The translations under genes were made by a program, and so were the position numbers. The notes below the pieces were generated by a model. The model saw only the letters and a list, made by a program, of their open reading frames with translations, was not told the origin of the DNA and made no database searches. Shown in pieces: positions 1 to 10,585 of a DNA stretch of 64,000 bases (its first letter is position 1; each line of letters starts with the position of its first letter). Source of the stretch: Haloactinomyces albus (GTDB taxonomy: Bacteria > Actinomycetota > Actinomycetes > Mycobacteriales > Pseudonocardiaceae); assembly GCF_031458135.1 (NCBI RefSeq), contig NZ_JAVDXW010000001.1, positions 310,001 to 374,000 of the forward strand, written 5' to 3'.

Positions 1-2234
<2,234 letters not shown>

Positions 2235-2314
2235 CGCCCAACCTCCATCATCGCGGGCATTGCAGCCAGGGGCAGGCAGCACTCGCGGAAGTACTGCCCT
2301 CCCCCTCTGTCAAT

Positions 2315-2525
2315 GTCCGCGAAGCGGACGCCTGAGAGCTTCACTCGGCGTGGCCGAGCTTGCACCGTCGGCGGGGCCTGTCACCCGGTGGGGACCGACC
2401 CTCTTTCCAGAGGTATCTCGCCCGTACGGTCCATAGGCCTGAGAGGTTGTCGGGGAAGGTTGCTCCTTCGGCGCCGCTCCGACTGGCAGCCGAAGCGAAC
2501 TCTCCCGTACGGGGTCTGCGACTCC
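2315..2525 (-). promoter_or_regulatory. Tandem glycine riboswitch in the gcvP leader
   Basis: Read on the minus strand, two glycine-aptamer cores follow one another. Aptamer 1 (about 2506-2436) has GGGAGAG, then GCGCCGAAGGAGCAA, then CTCTCAGGCC. Aptamer 2 (about 2422-2330) has GCCGACGGTGCAAGC and closes with CTCTCAGGC. This is the cooperative two-aptamer layout known for gcv leaders. Immediately 3' is a 6-bp hairpin (2315-2329, loop TTC on the minus strand) without a U-tract, then a purine-rich stretch and the gcvP ribosome-binding site. The missing U-tract suggests control of translation rather than termination, which is inference. Confidence 0.93.
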
Positions 2526-2544
2526 CCGAAGCCTACCTGATAGC

Positions 2545-3111
2545 TCAGCCCGTTTGGCGATCGCGACGGCGTCTGGAGAGTTCGTCCTCTGCTCCGTCGA
2601 GCTGTTCGGCGCTGTCCGCCCGCTCGGCGGGGAACTCGTGAATCGTTCCAGTGATCTCGCGCATGGCACCGCTGACCGCGATGCCGAACACGCCCTGGCC
2701 ACCCTGCAGCAGGTCCACCACCTCTTCGGCGGAGGTGCACTCATAGACCGTCGTACCGTCGCTGAACAGGGTGATCCCGGCCAGGTCACGGACTCCGCGG
2801 TGCCGGAGATGGTCCACCGCAACGCGAATGTTGTGCAGCGAGACCCCGGTGTCCAGCAGTCGTTTGACGACCTTGAGCACCAGTATGTCCTTGAACGAGT
2901 ACAGCCGCTGCGAGCCGGAGCCTTCCGCGAGCCTGATCGACGGACCGACCAGTTTTGTGCGCGCCCAGTAGTCGAGTTGCCGATAGGTGATGCCCGCGAT
3001 CTGACAGGCGGCCGGACCGCGGTAACCGACCAGCTCATCCGGCAGCGAGGCGTCCGGAAACAGTTCTCCCTGCTCCACCGCAGCATCCCGGTCGGGTGCT
3101 TGCTCAACCAC
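2545..3111 (-). CDS. MerR-family transcriptional regulator, ResR (Rv1830) type
   Basis: A 188-residue regulator with a MerR winged helix at about residues 37-105 (YRQLDYWARTKLVGPSIR, then SQRLYSFKDILVLKVVKRLL). The C-terminal part contains LFSDGTTVYECTSAEEVVDLL and GVFGIAVSGAMREITG. From memory, both halves match mycobacterial Rv1830 (ResR), a regulator of growth and division genes, better than classical metal-sensing MerR proteins. GTG start at 3111 with GGGAGG five bases upstream. It sits between the DUF151 nuclease gene and gcvP, as in Mycobacterium. No metal- or drug-binding cysteines are evident. Confidence 0.9.
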   Translation of the reverse strand: MVEQAPDRDAAVEQGELFPDASLPDELVGYRGPAACQIAGITYRQLDYWARTKLVGPSIRLAEGSGSQRLYSFKDILVLKVVKRLLDTGVSLHNIRVAVDHLRHRGVRDLAGITLFSDGTTVYECTSAEEVVDLLQGGQGVFGIAVSGAMREITGTIHEFPAERADSAEQLDGAEDELSRRRRDRQTG

Positions 3112-3448
3112 GCCTGCCTCCCCTCGACCGGCGTCCAGCCGGCGACCACCAGACCCCGGGTAGACCGCAATCCGGGGATGCCACCTGTCCGAGCATCGGA
3201 TTCACCGTGCCGTATTCACTGCCTCGTCGAATTCACTGCCTCGAGCTCATCGCGTGGGTCCATACTGCCACCGACAGCACATCAGAGCACATTGCGTGAC
3301 TTCGACGATAAGCTCGGGCCAGGAGGCGGTCAACGCGACGCGCGGGCGGTCGTACGGCCGCCCGCGCCCGGCAACTTCCCGTCATCGAAGGCCGCCTTCG
3401 GCTCCCGAGGTCCGAAGAGGACCCGTGGTGGTGCCGCGGCCGACCAGG

Positions 3449-3925
3449 TCAGGTGTCGGCCCCCCGGAAATCCTCCGGCGACACCGAGTCCAGGAATTCC
3501 TTGAACTTCTCGACCTCGTCCTCCTGCTCATCCGGAATGAGCAATCCGGCCTCGTCCAGCACGGATTCGTCAGCGTGGATCGGCACCCCGATCCGCAGCG
3601 CGAGAGCCACCGAGTCACTCGGCCGTGCCGATACCCGCACGTCCCCGTCGAAGACGAGTTCGGCGAAGAACGTGCCCTCCTGGAGATCGGTGACTCGCAC
3701 CTGCTCCAGGTCACGCCCGAGCGCTCCGATCACGTCCTTGAGCAGATCATGAGTCAATGGCCGCGCAGGCCGTACACCCTGCTGTTCCAGTGCGATGGCC
3801 GTCGCCTCCACCGATCCGATCCAGATCGGCAAGTAACGCTCACCTTCGGTCTCCCGCAACAGTAGGATCGGCTGGTTGGCTGGTAGTTCCACACGCACGC
3901 CGACGACGCGCATTTCGCTGCTCAT
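3449..3925 (-). CDS. DUF151 bifunctional nuclease family protein
   Basis: A 158-residue DUF151 (BFN) protein, the family of Rv1829. Landmarks are PILLLRETEGERYLPIWIG near the N-terminus, EATAIALEQQGV at residues 40-51, PLTHDLLKDV, and PSDSVALALRIGVPI, followed by an acidic tail. Plant members have RNase/DNase activity; the bacterial role is unclear. The ATG at 3925 has AGGAGG ten bases upstream; a second ATG four codons in is possible. It lies downstream of garA, but the second MerR gene (ftsR, Rv1828) found between them in mycobacteria is absent here. Confidence 0.9.
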   Translation of the reverse strand: MSSEMRVVGVRVELPANQPILLLRETEGERYLPIWIGSVEATAIALEQQGVRPARPLTHDLLKDVIGALGRDLEQVRVTDLQEGTFFAELVFDGDVRVSARPSDSVALALRIGVPIHADESVLDEAGLLIPDEQEDEVEKFKEFLDSVSPEDFRGADT

Positions 3926-4279
3926 CGTCCAATCGCCTCCTCCAGCGCGTCGAAGCGTGACATCCCTGTCGAGGATCGCGCACCGACGCCTTCGACGCTA
4001 CCCGCGATACGGCGGAGACACCCAACATCGGCCACCGCCAACCGCGCCATTCCCATTCTGTGGGCCACGAAACCCCTACCGAGCGCTGTCCGTCCCGGCA
4101 GGCGCAGTCCCCCGCACGATACACCGCTTCCTCCGGACAGAGCCCCAAAGGGAGACCGCCGGGACAAAGCCCGAATCGGCAATATCGGGGCAGGTCACCG
4201 CACCCGGCCCTGTTCCCCGTTCATCAACAGTCGGGGGCGGTGCCGTCCGACACCGCCCCCCGCTCGATCCCCCAACTCG
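3926..4279. other. Gene-free interval where ftsR would be expected
   Basis: About 350 bases separate garA from the DUF151 gene. Mycobacterial and corynebacterial loci carry a MerR gene of roughly 750 bases (ftsR/Rv1828) here. No reading frame in this stretch has MerR features or a convincing ribosome-binding site, and the short open frames are proline/arginine-rich antisense-like translations. Nothing else is recognised. Confidence 0.6.
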
Positions 4280-4744
4280 TTACCGGGGGCCCGTGTCCCC
4301 GTCGACCGGTCCGGTCAGAAACACCAAGCGGAACTTGCCGATCTGTACCTCATCGCCGTTGGCCAGAACCGAGGTATCCACCGGTTCCCGGTTGACATAC
4401 GTGCCGTTGAGGCTGCCGACGTCGACAACGACGTAGTCGTTGCCCTCCCGCCGGAACTCGGCATGCCTGCGGGATACCGTGACATCGTCCAGGAAGATGT
4501 CGCTGTCGGGGTGACGTCCGGAGCTGGTGGTCTCCCGGTCGAGCAGGAAGCGCGACCCCGCGTTCGGGCCACGCTTGACCACCAGCAGGGCGGACCCGGC
4601 GGGCAGCGAATCGACCCCGGACGCGGCAGGCTCCGAGGACGCGCTCTCGGTATTTTCCTGCTCCGAGAGGAAGGGCCTGAAGACCGAGGTGGTCTCCGAG
4701 GACTGCTCCGGCGGTACGTCGCCGGGCCCGTCGTTCGTGCTCAC
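4280..4744 (-). CDS. garA: GarA-type FHA-domain regulator of glutamate/2-oxoglutarate metabolism
   Basis: A 154-residue protein: a disordered acidic N-terminus carrying the phospho-acceptor motif ETTSVF (Thr18, Thr19), then an FHA domain from about residue 50 (GSRFLLDRETTSSGRHPDSD, SRRHAEFR, GSLNGTYVNREPV). In mycobacteria GarA is phosphorylated at this motif by PknB/PknG. The unphosphorylated form binds and inhibits 2-oxoglutarate decarboxylase and NAD-glutamate dehydrogenase. GTG start at 4744 with GGAGAG upstream. It sits between gcvH and the DUF151 gene, as in mycobacteria. No partner kinase is in the window. Confidence 0.93.
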   Translation of the reverse strand: MSTNDGPGDVPPEQSSETTSVFRPFLSEQENTESASSEPAASGVDSLPAGSALLVVKRGPNAGSRFLLDRETTSSGRHPDSDIFLDDVTVSRRHAEFRREGNDYVVVDVGSLNGTYVNREPVDTSVLANGDEVQIGKFRLVFLTGPVDGDTGPR

Positions 4745-4860
4745 CTGAGCTCTCCTCTAAGCGGATGGGTCGTGCCAGTGTCACCCAACGTACCGTGTCG
4801 GGGACCGTGCCGGACGTGCGACTCCCAATATCGACTCCCGGATTCCCCCCGGAAGGAAGA

Positions 4861-5244
4861 TCATCCCTGGTCGATCAATTGCCGGTAGGCTGCCTCGTCG
4901 AGCAACCGCTCCAATGCGGCGGGATCGGCCAGCCGGATATCGACCATCCACCCGTCGTCACGTGGCTGTGAGTTGACCAGCTCGGGTTGGCTGTCGAGTT
5001 GCTCGTTTCGGGCAACAACCTCACCCGCGACAGGTGCGTAGAGGTCCGAGACGCTCTTGGTCGACTCGACCTCGCCCATCGTGGCACCCTCCGCCACCTG
5101 CTCGCCCACATCGGGCAACTGCACGAACACCACGTCCCCGAGCTGCTGCTGGGCATAATCGGTAATGCCGATCCGCACGACGTCGTCGCCGGTGGGTGAC
5201 ACCCACTCGTGCTCCTGGGTGTACCTGGTTCCTTCCGAGGTCAC
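4861..5244 (-). CDS. gcvH: Glycine cleavage system H protein
   Basis: H-protein carries the lipoyl arm that shuttles the aminomethyl group from P-protein to T-protein. The conserved lipoylation segment EVESTKSVSDLYAPVAGEV is present; the modified lysine is residue 81 counted from an upstream ATG at 5298, or about 63 from the start used here. The GTG at 5244 is preferred because AGGAAGGTGG lies just upstream and it gives a 127-residue product, the usual GcvH length. The ATG at 5298 has no visible ribosome-binding site. No gcvT is in the window. Confidence 0.95.
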   Translation of the reverse strand: MTSEGTRYTQEHEWVSPTGDDVVRIGITDYAQQQLGDVVFVQLPDVGEQVAEGATMGEVESTKSVSDLYAPVAGEVVARNEQLDSQPELVNSQPRDDGWMVDIRLADPAALERLLDEAAYRQLIDQG

Positions 5245-5375
5245 CTGGGTTCCACCTTCCTCGTCTGACTCGTCGGATCCCGTCACGGCAGAGCTCATGC
5301 AACGGGATGGATCAGCCTATTGGCTGTGCTGTCCACATCGCAAGATATTCCACCCGGTCGTGCCGACGGGCTTCA

Positions 5376-6110
5376 TCAGGCGCGGCCGAACCGGCCGGAC
5401 CGGCCACGGTGGGTGTGCGCCACCCGTACCGCGGCGATCACCTGAACCAGGTACAGCACCCCTGCCCAGAGATACAGTGCCCCGCCCCAGCACGTGAAGG
5501 CGTAGGCGACCGGCCGGACAACGGCGTCGAAGGAGAAGTCACCCTGCACGAGCAGCAACAGCGGAAAGGCGTACATCAGGCAGAACGTCGCCGCCTTGCC
5601 GAGATAGTGGACATCGGGTGGTTCATAACCGTGGTAGCGCAGGACCGGCAGGCACAGGGTCAGCACCACATCCCGGGCGATGAGCGCGGTCGCGGCCCAC
5701 CAGGGAACGACGCCGCGCAGGACGAAGGCGAACAGAGTCGCGATGATGTAAAGACGGTCGGCTGCCGGATCCAGCAGCTGACCGAGGCGGCTGTACTGAC
5801 CGAGCCACCGTGCGAGCTTGCCGTCCAGCCAGTCGGTAATGCCGCTGGCCACCAGCACAAGCAGCGCGAGAAGGTCGGAGTGCGGCCCGAGCAGCAGCCA
5901 CAGAAACAGCGGGACCCCGGCAAGCCGGAGCACGCTGAGCAGGTTCGGCAGCGTCCACCACGGGTCGTCCCAGACCCCGGCTGCGGCTTCCTTGATCCGC
6001 GCCAGCCCCGGGTCGGGTTCATGATCGAACGCCCGTTCCGCTGCGGACCGATCTGCAGGATTCCCCGTGGCAGCGGTTCGATCGGGAGTGCCGTCGGCAT
6101 CCTGCACCAC
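5376..6110 (-). CDS. CDP-alcohol phosphatidyltransferase family protein (PgsA-like)
   Basis: Integral membrane enzyme that displaces CMP from CDP-diacylglycerol with an alcohol acceptor. The complete family signature D-x2-D-G-x2-A-R-x8-G-x3-D-x3-D is visible in TDWLDGKLARWLGQYSRL followed by GQLLDPAADR, at about residues 93-118. At least five hydrophobic segments follow or flank it. Position near gcvH matches Rv1822 (pgsA2), so phosphatidylglycerophosphate synthesis is plausible, but the acceptor cannot be read from sequence. The GTG at 6110 has GGGAGG upstream (244 residues); the frame stays open to an ATG at 6209. Confidence 0.88.
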   Translation of the reverse strand: MVQDADGTPDRTAATGNPADRSAAERAFDHEPDPGLARIKEAAAGVWDDPWWTLPNLLSVLRLAGVPLFLWLLLGPHSDLLALLVLVASGITDWLDGKLARWLGQYSRLGQLLDPAADRLYIIATLFAFVLRGVVPWWAATALIARDVVLTLCLPVLRYHGYEPPDVHYLGKAATFCLMYAFPLLLLVQGDFSFDAVVRPVAYAFTCWGGALYLWAGVLYLVQVIAAVRVAHTHRGRSGRFGRA

Positions 6111-6270
6111 GAGCGCCTCCCCTGAACCATTGTGCGACCGCTCCCGCCCGGGCCGGCTCACGCCGGCGGGCACCCCTCCCCGTGTGGGACCCAACCCGGG
6201 TAGGACCACACCGTGCCCGCTTTGCGTTCAGGATCCCACATGGCAGTTCAGCACGATCGCGGCGCCCGCG

Positions 6271-6495
6271 TCAGTTCCGAGGATGGCTCCATCCCCTGCG
6301 TTCGAGTTCGGCATCGGTCAGAAAGAGCGGGCGACCCCGATCGTCGACGCCCGCCCAGAGCGAGCGACCGCCCACTCCTTCAAGTACGTACGAGTGACCA
6401 CCGCTCCACACCACGCTGCACGGTGTGGTCGGCAGTTCCGCACCCCTTCGGCAGCTGTCCGAATGGGCCGCTGCCGAGTGCGTTTCCGTGTGCAT
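6271..6495 (-). CDS. Small uncharacterised protein, 74 residues
   Basis: A short frame chosen because ATG 6495 has a full GGAGGT ten bases upstream (6506-6511). The C-terminal half looks like folded protein: SVVWSGGHSYVLEGVGG, then LWAGVDDRGRPLFLTD and ELERRGWSH. The first 25 residues are polar and include two cysteines. The same frame remains open upstream to 7020, but that extension has no start signal and is compositionally poor. I recall similar short 'DDRGRP-LTDAELERRGW' proteins in actinobacteria without a known role. It may be expressed divergently from the symporter gene at 7337. Confidence 0.6.
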   Translation of the reverse strand: MHTETHSAAAHSDSCRRGAELPTTPCSVVWSGGHSYVLEGVGGRSLWAGVDDRGRPLFLTDAELERRGWSHPRN

Positions 6496-7336
6496 CAGTG
6501 GTAGCACCTCCGTTCCGGCTGCCGGCCTGAGCGCCTTGCCGCTACCCGCCCCGGCGACATTCCCTGACCGAATTGTGTGTGACCGAAGCCACTGTGTCGC
6601 GCTGCGTCGCCTCCGAAGCGCTCGGCGGCTCTTACCGTGCGCCGAACCGCCCACCACCGAAAGCCGCGCGCACAGCGCAGCAGCACAACCGCCAACCACT
6701 CGTCCACAACCACTCGTCCACTCGTCGAGCCGACCCGTCACCGGACTCCGGGCCGCGCTCTCCCCTTCCGGCAACGACGGATTCGGGGTGAGGTCTTCCC
6801 GTGTCGGTTTCCGCACATCGATTTCATCGCGTCGATTTCGCCCTGCCGTTGTCGTGTCGCCGTCCTCCGCGCCCGCCGAGGTTCCCGCCGACCGCGAAGA
6901 AATCGGACTTTCCCGAAGAAGTCGAAACGGATTTTCAGGCATTCCGGAGCACCTTGTCCGAGCGCGAATATCGACTTTTCCCGACTCCCCGCAATCGGCC
7001 GGAAACCCATTGTCGACCACTCCGGAGCCATCGGTAGTTACTCAGCGCAGTAATCGCCAGCCGAGAGGTGACACCGATAACAAACGCACCGTGACCGTCC
7101 TCTCTGCGACGGAGTCGCGACCCCTTCCTCGCCTGCCGCCGCAACCACCCGCTCAACAGCGCCGTGAACTGCGGTTTTTCCTTGACTTTGGCGCACCGGC
7201 ACACCACTGCCCCGCTATCCACCCGGGCAGATCGCATGGCCGCTCCGTTACCTTTACGTAACTAGTACATCTGTACATCTACGCTTTCCGTGGTTATGGT
7301 CCTCAACTGCTCTGACGATAAGACGGAAGGACGAAC
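6496..7336. other. Long gene-poor interval upstream of the CHT-like symporter
   Basis: About 840 bases without a supportable gene. Composition is locally poorer in G+C, especially at about 6790-7050. Open frames here lack ribosome-binding sites and conserved motifs. The right-hand end (7247-7280) carries repeats described separately, just upstream of the symporter start. The interval probably holds divergent promoters for the 74-residue protein and the symporter. Confidence 0.5.
7247..7280 (+). promoter_or_regulatory. Candidate operator/promoter region of the CHT-like symporter
   Basis: An imperfect palindrome GTTACctttacGTAAC (7247-7262) is followed at once by two copies of GTACATCT (7265-7272 and 7273-7280, the first base of the second copy shared in the reading GTACATCTGTACATCT). 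These lie about 60-90 bases before the GTG start at 7337, where a promoter or repressor site would be. I cannot assign the binding protein. Confidence 0.35.
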
Positions 7337-9058
7337 GTGCCTGCGGAAAGAGACACGAACACCGAACCGACAGAGCGATCATCCGGTTCCGGGCGAAACA
7401 CCGGCGGCATGCTGAAGATCGGCGTCTTCGTCGTCGTACTCGGGCTCGCCCTGAGCTACGTTGCCATCGCACAACCCCAGGTGTCCTGGCCCGGGTTGAT
7501 CGCGATGCTGGTGTTCTACGCCCTGTTCTACTGGCTGGGTGCCTTCGTCGCCGCCCGACGCGCCAGTGGACTGGCCGGCACCATGGTTGCCGGCCGAAAC
7601 ATGCCGCTGTGGATCGGCGTGTTCACCATGACGGCCACCTGGGTGGGTGGTGGCTACATCAGCGGTACGACCGAGGCCACCTTCTCCAGCGGCCTCGCCT
7701 GGGCACAGGCGCCCTGGGGTTACGCGTTGAGCCTGCTCATCGGCGGTCTGTTCTTCGCCAAGAAGATGCGGCGCGGCCGATTCACCACGATGCTGGACCC
7801 GATCGACATCCGGTTCGGCAAGCGCGCCGCGGGTCTGGGTGCAATTCCCGCCGTGCTCGGCGAGATCTTCTGGACCGGCGCGATCCTCACCGCGCTGGGC
7901 ACCACGTTCGGCACGATCATCGGGCTGGACTTCAACGTCGCCATCATCCTGTCGGCTGCCATCGCCGTGGCCTACACCGTGGTCGGTGGCATGTGGTCGG
8001 TGGCCATCACCGATGTCGTGCAGATCGTGGTGATCTTCATCGGTCTCGCCGTGGCGATCCCGTTCGCCGCGGCCAGCGTCGGCGGACTGGGCGGTGCCTG
8101 GTCGAACTACACCATGGACTTCGAGTCCTACGCCGCGCTGTTCCCACCGCTGACCGGGTGGGATGACCCGGCCTGGGGCCACGCCTACTGGAACTGGTGG
8201 GACTCCGGCCTGTTGCTGGTCTTCGGGGGCATCCCGTGGCAGGTCTACTTCCAGCGTGTCCTGTCGGCGCGTACTCCGGAGGTCGCCCGGCGCCTGTCCA
8301 TCGGTGCGAGCGTGGTGGCCGTCCTCGCCGCCGTGCCTCCGGTGCTGATCGGCGTGATCGCCACAGCGGCCAACTTCCAGGCCGAGGGCGCTCCGCCGCT
8401 GGAGAACCCGTCGTTGGCGTTGCCCTATGTGCTGCGCTATCTCCTGCCCACCGCCGTGTCCGCGCTCGGCCTCGGTGCCCTGGCGGCAGCGGTCATGTCC
8501 AGCGTGGATTCCTCGGTGCTGTCCGCGTCGTCGGTGGCCGGGTGGAACGTCTACCGCCGTCTGCTCCGCCCGAACGCGGAAGCGCAGCAGGTGCAGAAGA
8601 CGATCCGCCGCCTGATCGTGGTGATCGGCGCGGCGGCGACCATCCTGGCGCTCAACGTCGCCAGCGTCTACCAGCTGTGGTACCTGGCCAGTGACCTGAT
8701 CTACGTACTGCTGTTCCCGATGCTGGTGTGCGCCTTGTTCGTGCCGTTCGCCAACCGAATCGGGGCGATCTCCGGCTTCCTGGTCGGACTCTTCTTGCGG
8801 CTTTCCGGCGGCTCGCCGGTTTTCGGGTTGGAGCCGTTCCTGCCCTGGCCATGGTACGAGGACGGATCGGTGCTCTTCCCGTTCCGCACGGTCTCGATGG
8901 TCGCCGGTCTTCTCACGATTCTGGTGGTGTCCTGGCTGACACGGCGAGTCAACTCGCCGGTTTCGATGGCCGCGCTGGAGCCCGACACGGCCGAGCGCCG
9001 GGCATGGGGTCAGGATCTCGTCCAGGAGGAGGAGAAGAAGGAGCGCCAACCCGCGTAG
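7337..9058 (+). CDS. Sodium:solute symporter closely resembling the high-affinity choline transporter (CHT/SLC5A7)
   Basis: A 573-residue SSS-family transporter with about 13 membrane segments. Unlike generic SSS proteins, long stretches follow animal CHT1: FTMTATWVGGGYISGTTEA (95-113), TMLDPIDIRFGKR, PAVLGEIFWTGAILTALG (171-188), LLLVFGGIPWQVYFQRVLS (292-310), AAVMSSVDSSVLSASS, and LWYLASDLIY (447-456). Trp102, Trp179, Trp301 and Trp448 fall where CHT1 has the tryptophans of its choline cage, as I recall them. Na+-driven choline uptake is the best inference and fits the betaine genes nearby. GTG 7337 has GGAAGG six bases upstream. No choline-oxidising gene is in the window. Confidence 0.88.
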   Translation: MPAERDTNTEPTERSSGSGRNTGGMLKIGVFVVVLGLALSYVAIAQPQVSWPGLIAMLVFYALFYWLGAFVAARRASGLAGTMVAGRNMPLWIGVFTMTATWVGGGYISGTTEATFSSGLAWAQAPWGYALSLLIGGLFFAKKMRRGRFTTMLDPIDIRFGKRAAGLGAIPAVLGEIFWTGAILTALGTTFGTIIGLDFNVAIILSAAIAVAYTVVGGMWSVAITDVVQIVVIFIGLAVAIPFAAASVGGLGGAWSNYTMDFESYAALFPPLTGWDDPAWGHAYWNWWDSGLLLVFGGIPWQVYFQRVLSARTPEVARRLSIGASVVAVLAAVPPVLIGVIATAANFQAEGAPPLENPSLALPYVLRYLLPTAVSALGLGALAAAVMSSVDSSVLSASSVAGWNVYRRLLRPNAEAQQVQKTIRRLIVVIGAAATILALNVASVYQLWYLASDLIYVLLFPMLVCALFVPFANRIGAISGFLVGLFLRLSGGSPVFGLEPFLPWPWYEDGSVLFPFRTVSMVAGLLTILVVSWLTRRVNSPVSMAALEPDTAERRAWGQDLVQEEEKKERQPA

Positions 9059-9156
9059 GGTGCGGGAGAGGTGTGCAGGACGGCATGGGTGGTTGTGGAA
9101 CCGACGTCCCCTCGCGGCGCCGCAACCACCATGTCGAAGACCACGTCCCCGGAACG

Positions 9157-9196
9157 CCCCGGGGGTCCGCCGGAGAGCGATACCGGCGGCCCCGGG
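9157..9196. terminator. Hairpin between convergent symporter and carboxyltransferase genes
   Basis: A strong G+C-rich inverted repeat: CCCCGGGG then TCCGCCGG on the left arm, CCGGCGG then CCCCGGG on the right, about 10-base loop. It lies between two convergent stop codons (9058 and 9233), so it is a likely bidirectional terminator. No U-tract, as is common in this group. Confidence 0.6.
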
Positions 9197-9232
9197 CAAT
9201 TCTTTCCGGGGACTTCCGCACGGGCGCCGCGC

Positions 9233-10585
9233 CTACCGGTCCGGCGAGGCGATACCGCGCACGAATCCCAGCTCCAGCAGGTCCTGCGGTCGCAACCGCA
9301 ACCCGGCGGCCACCTCGGCGACGTGTTCGCGGCCGCGCTTGAGGATCGCGGCACCGGATTCCGGTGCGATAACCGCGAAGTAGGCATCCGGGGTGATCCA
9401 GGTCCGCTCCGGCGCGGCCAGAGCCAGGGCACCGCCCGAGCCGCCCTCACCGATCACCAGTGTCGTGATCGGAACCGTGGCTTCGGCAACGGCCGTGAAC
9501 AGCTCGGCGATGGCCGGGCCGACGCCCGCACGCTCCGACTCCGCGGTATTGGCGGCACCGGGAGTGTCCACCAGCGTCAGCACGGCCAACCCGAGCCGGC
9601 ACGCCAGCCGGATGGCCCTTCCGGCCGTACGGAAACCGGCCGGGGTGGTGGCCGTCCCCGTCTGCGCGGCGTACACGATCGTTCGCCCGTGATGCTCACC
9701 GAGTCCGCACCACATCCCCGCGTCGGTGCCGCCTGTCCGGTCACCGGCGATCGAAAAGCGCGTTGTGAAGTAGCTGTCCAGGTACGCGCTCGCCCGGGGC
9801 CGCGTCTCCGCTCTGGCCCGTTGCACAGCAGCCCAGCCGCTGTCCGGGAGGTCTTCCTGCCCGAGCGCGGCAGGGACCTCCGCGGGTTCGGGCGAGGGGT
9901 TCAGTCGAGCCGGATCGAGCAGCTCCAGCGCCGTGGCCAGCACGTCGGCGAGCTCGGAATCCTCGACCAGAAGATCGGCTTGGCCTGTCGAAAGCTTGCC
10001 TTCCGCGGTGAAGGCCGTGTCATCCGGATCGTCCTGGTGGCGAACACGGCTTCCTCCGAAAGCCACCGCGGCCGCCGGTGCGGCAAGGACAAGGTCGGCT
10101 CCCGCTGCCAGCGACGCCCACATCCCGCCCGTCGTCGGGTTCCGCAGCACGGTGATGTGCGGCAATCCGGCCTGCCGGGTCAACAGGCACGCCCGGGTGA
10201 TGTGCTGAAGTTGCCGGAGGGCACAGATGCCCTCCTGGATCCGGCTCCCACCGGAAGCCACCAGTGACACCACCGGAAGACCGAGTTCCCGTGCCCGGGC
10301 GAACGCCGCCACGATGCGCGCACCCGCATCCTGACCCACGGACCCCCCGAGAAAACCGAACTCGAACGCGATCAGCACCGCCTGCTGCGCGCCGATCCAT
10401 GCGTGACCGCACACCACCGACTCGTCGGTACCGGTGCGCCTGCGAGCGAGGGAACGCTGATCGTCATAGCCCGTCCACTCCAGTGGACCATCCCGTCCGG
10501 CCTCGGTGACCGGCTCGGGCCGCCACTCCCGGAACCGTGTGCAAACCTGTTCGATCAGGGGGCGGGCGCCGATCCGGTCAACCAT
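9233..10585 (-). CDS. Fused beta/alpha carboxyltransferase subunit (AccD3-like)
   Basis: A 450-residue protein in which a beta-type carboxyltransferase half (about 40-225; VVSLVASGGSRIQEGICALRQ, LRNPTTGGMWASLAAGADLV) is joined to an alpha-type half (about 260-450; LTLVDTPGAANTAESERAG, VIGEGGSGGALALA, PESGAAILKR). The fusion resembles mycobacterial AccD3. It lacks a biotin carrier domain, and the four-cysteine zinc finger of E. coli AccD is not seen. It overlaps the end of matB by 8 bases, implying translational coupling. Malonyl-CoA/acetyl-CoA chemistry is therefore likely; direction and partner biotin subunits are unknown. Confidence 0.85.
   Translation of the reverse strand: MVDRIGARPLIEQVCTRFREWRPEPVTEAGRDGPLEWTGYDDQRSLARRRTGTDESVVCGHAWIGAQQAVLIAFEFGFLGGSVGQDAGARIVAAFARARELGLPVVSLVASGGSRIQEGICALRQLQHITRACLLTRQAGLPHITVLRNPTTGGMWASLAAGADLVLAAPAAAVAFGGSRVRHQDDPDDTAFTAEGKLSTGQADLLVEDSELADVLATALELLDPARLNPSPEPAEVPAALGQEDLPDSGWAAVQRARAETRPRASAYLDSYFTTRFSIAGDRTGGTDAGMWCGLGEHHGRTIVYAAQTGTATTPAGFRTAGRAIRLACRLGLAVLTLVDTPGAANTAESERAGVGPAIAELFTAVAEATVPITTLVIGEGGSGGALALAAPERTWITPDAYFAVIAPESGAAILKRGREHVAEVAAGLRLRPQDLLELGFVRGIASPDR

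Noticed and set aside
3840-4182. Short minus-strand frames that might be a remnant of ftsR.
   Set aside because: No helix-turn-helix pattern and no similarity to what I recall of FtsR.
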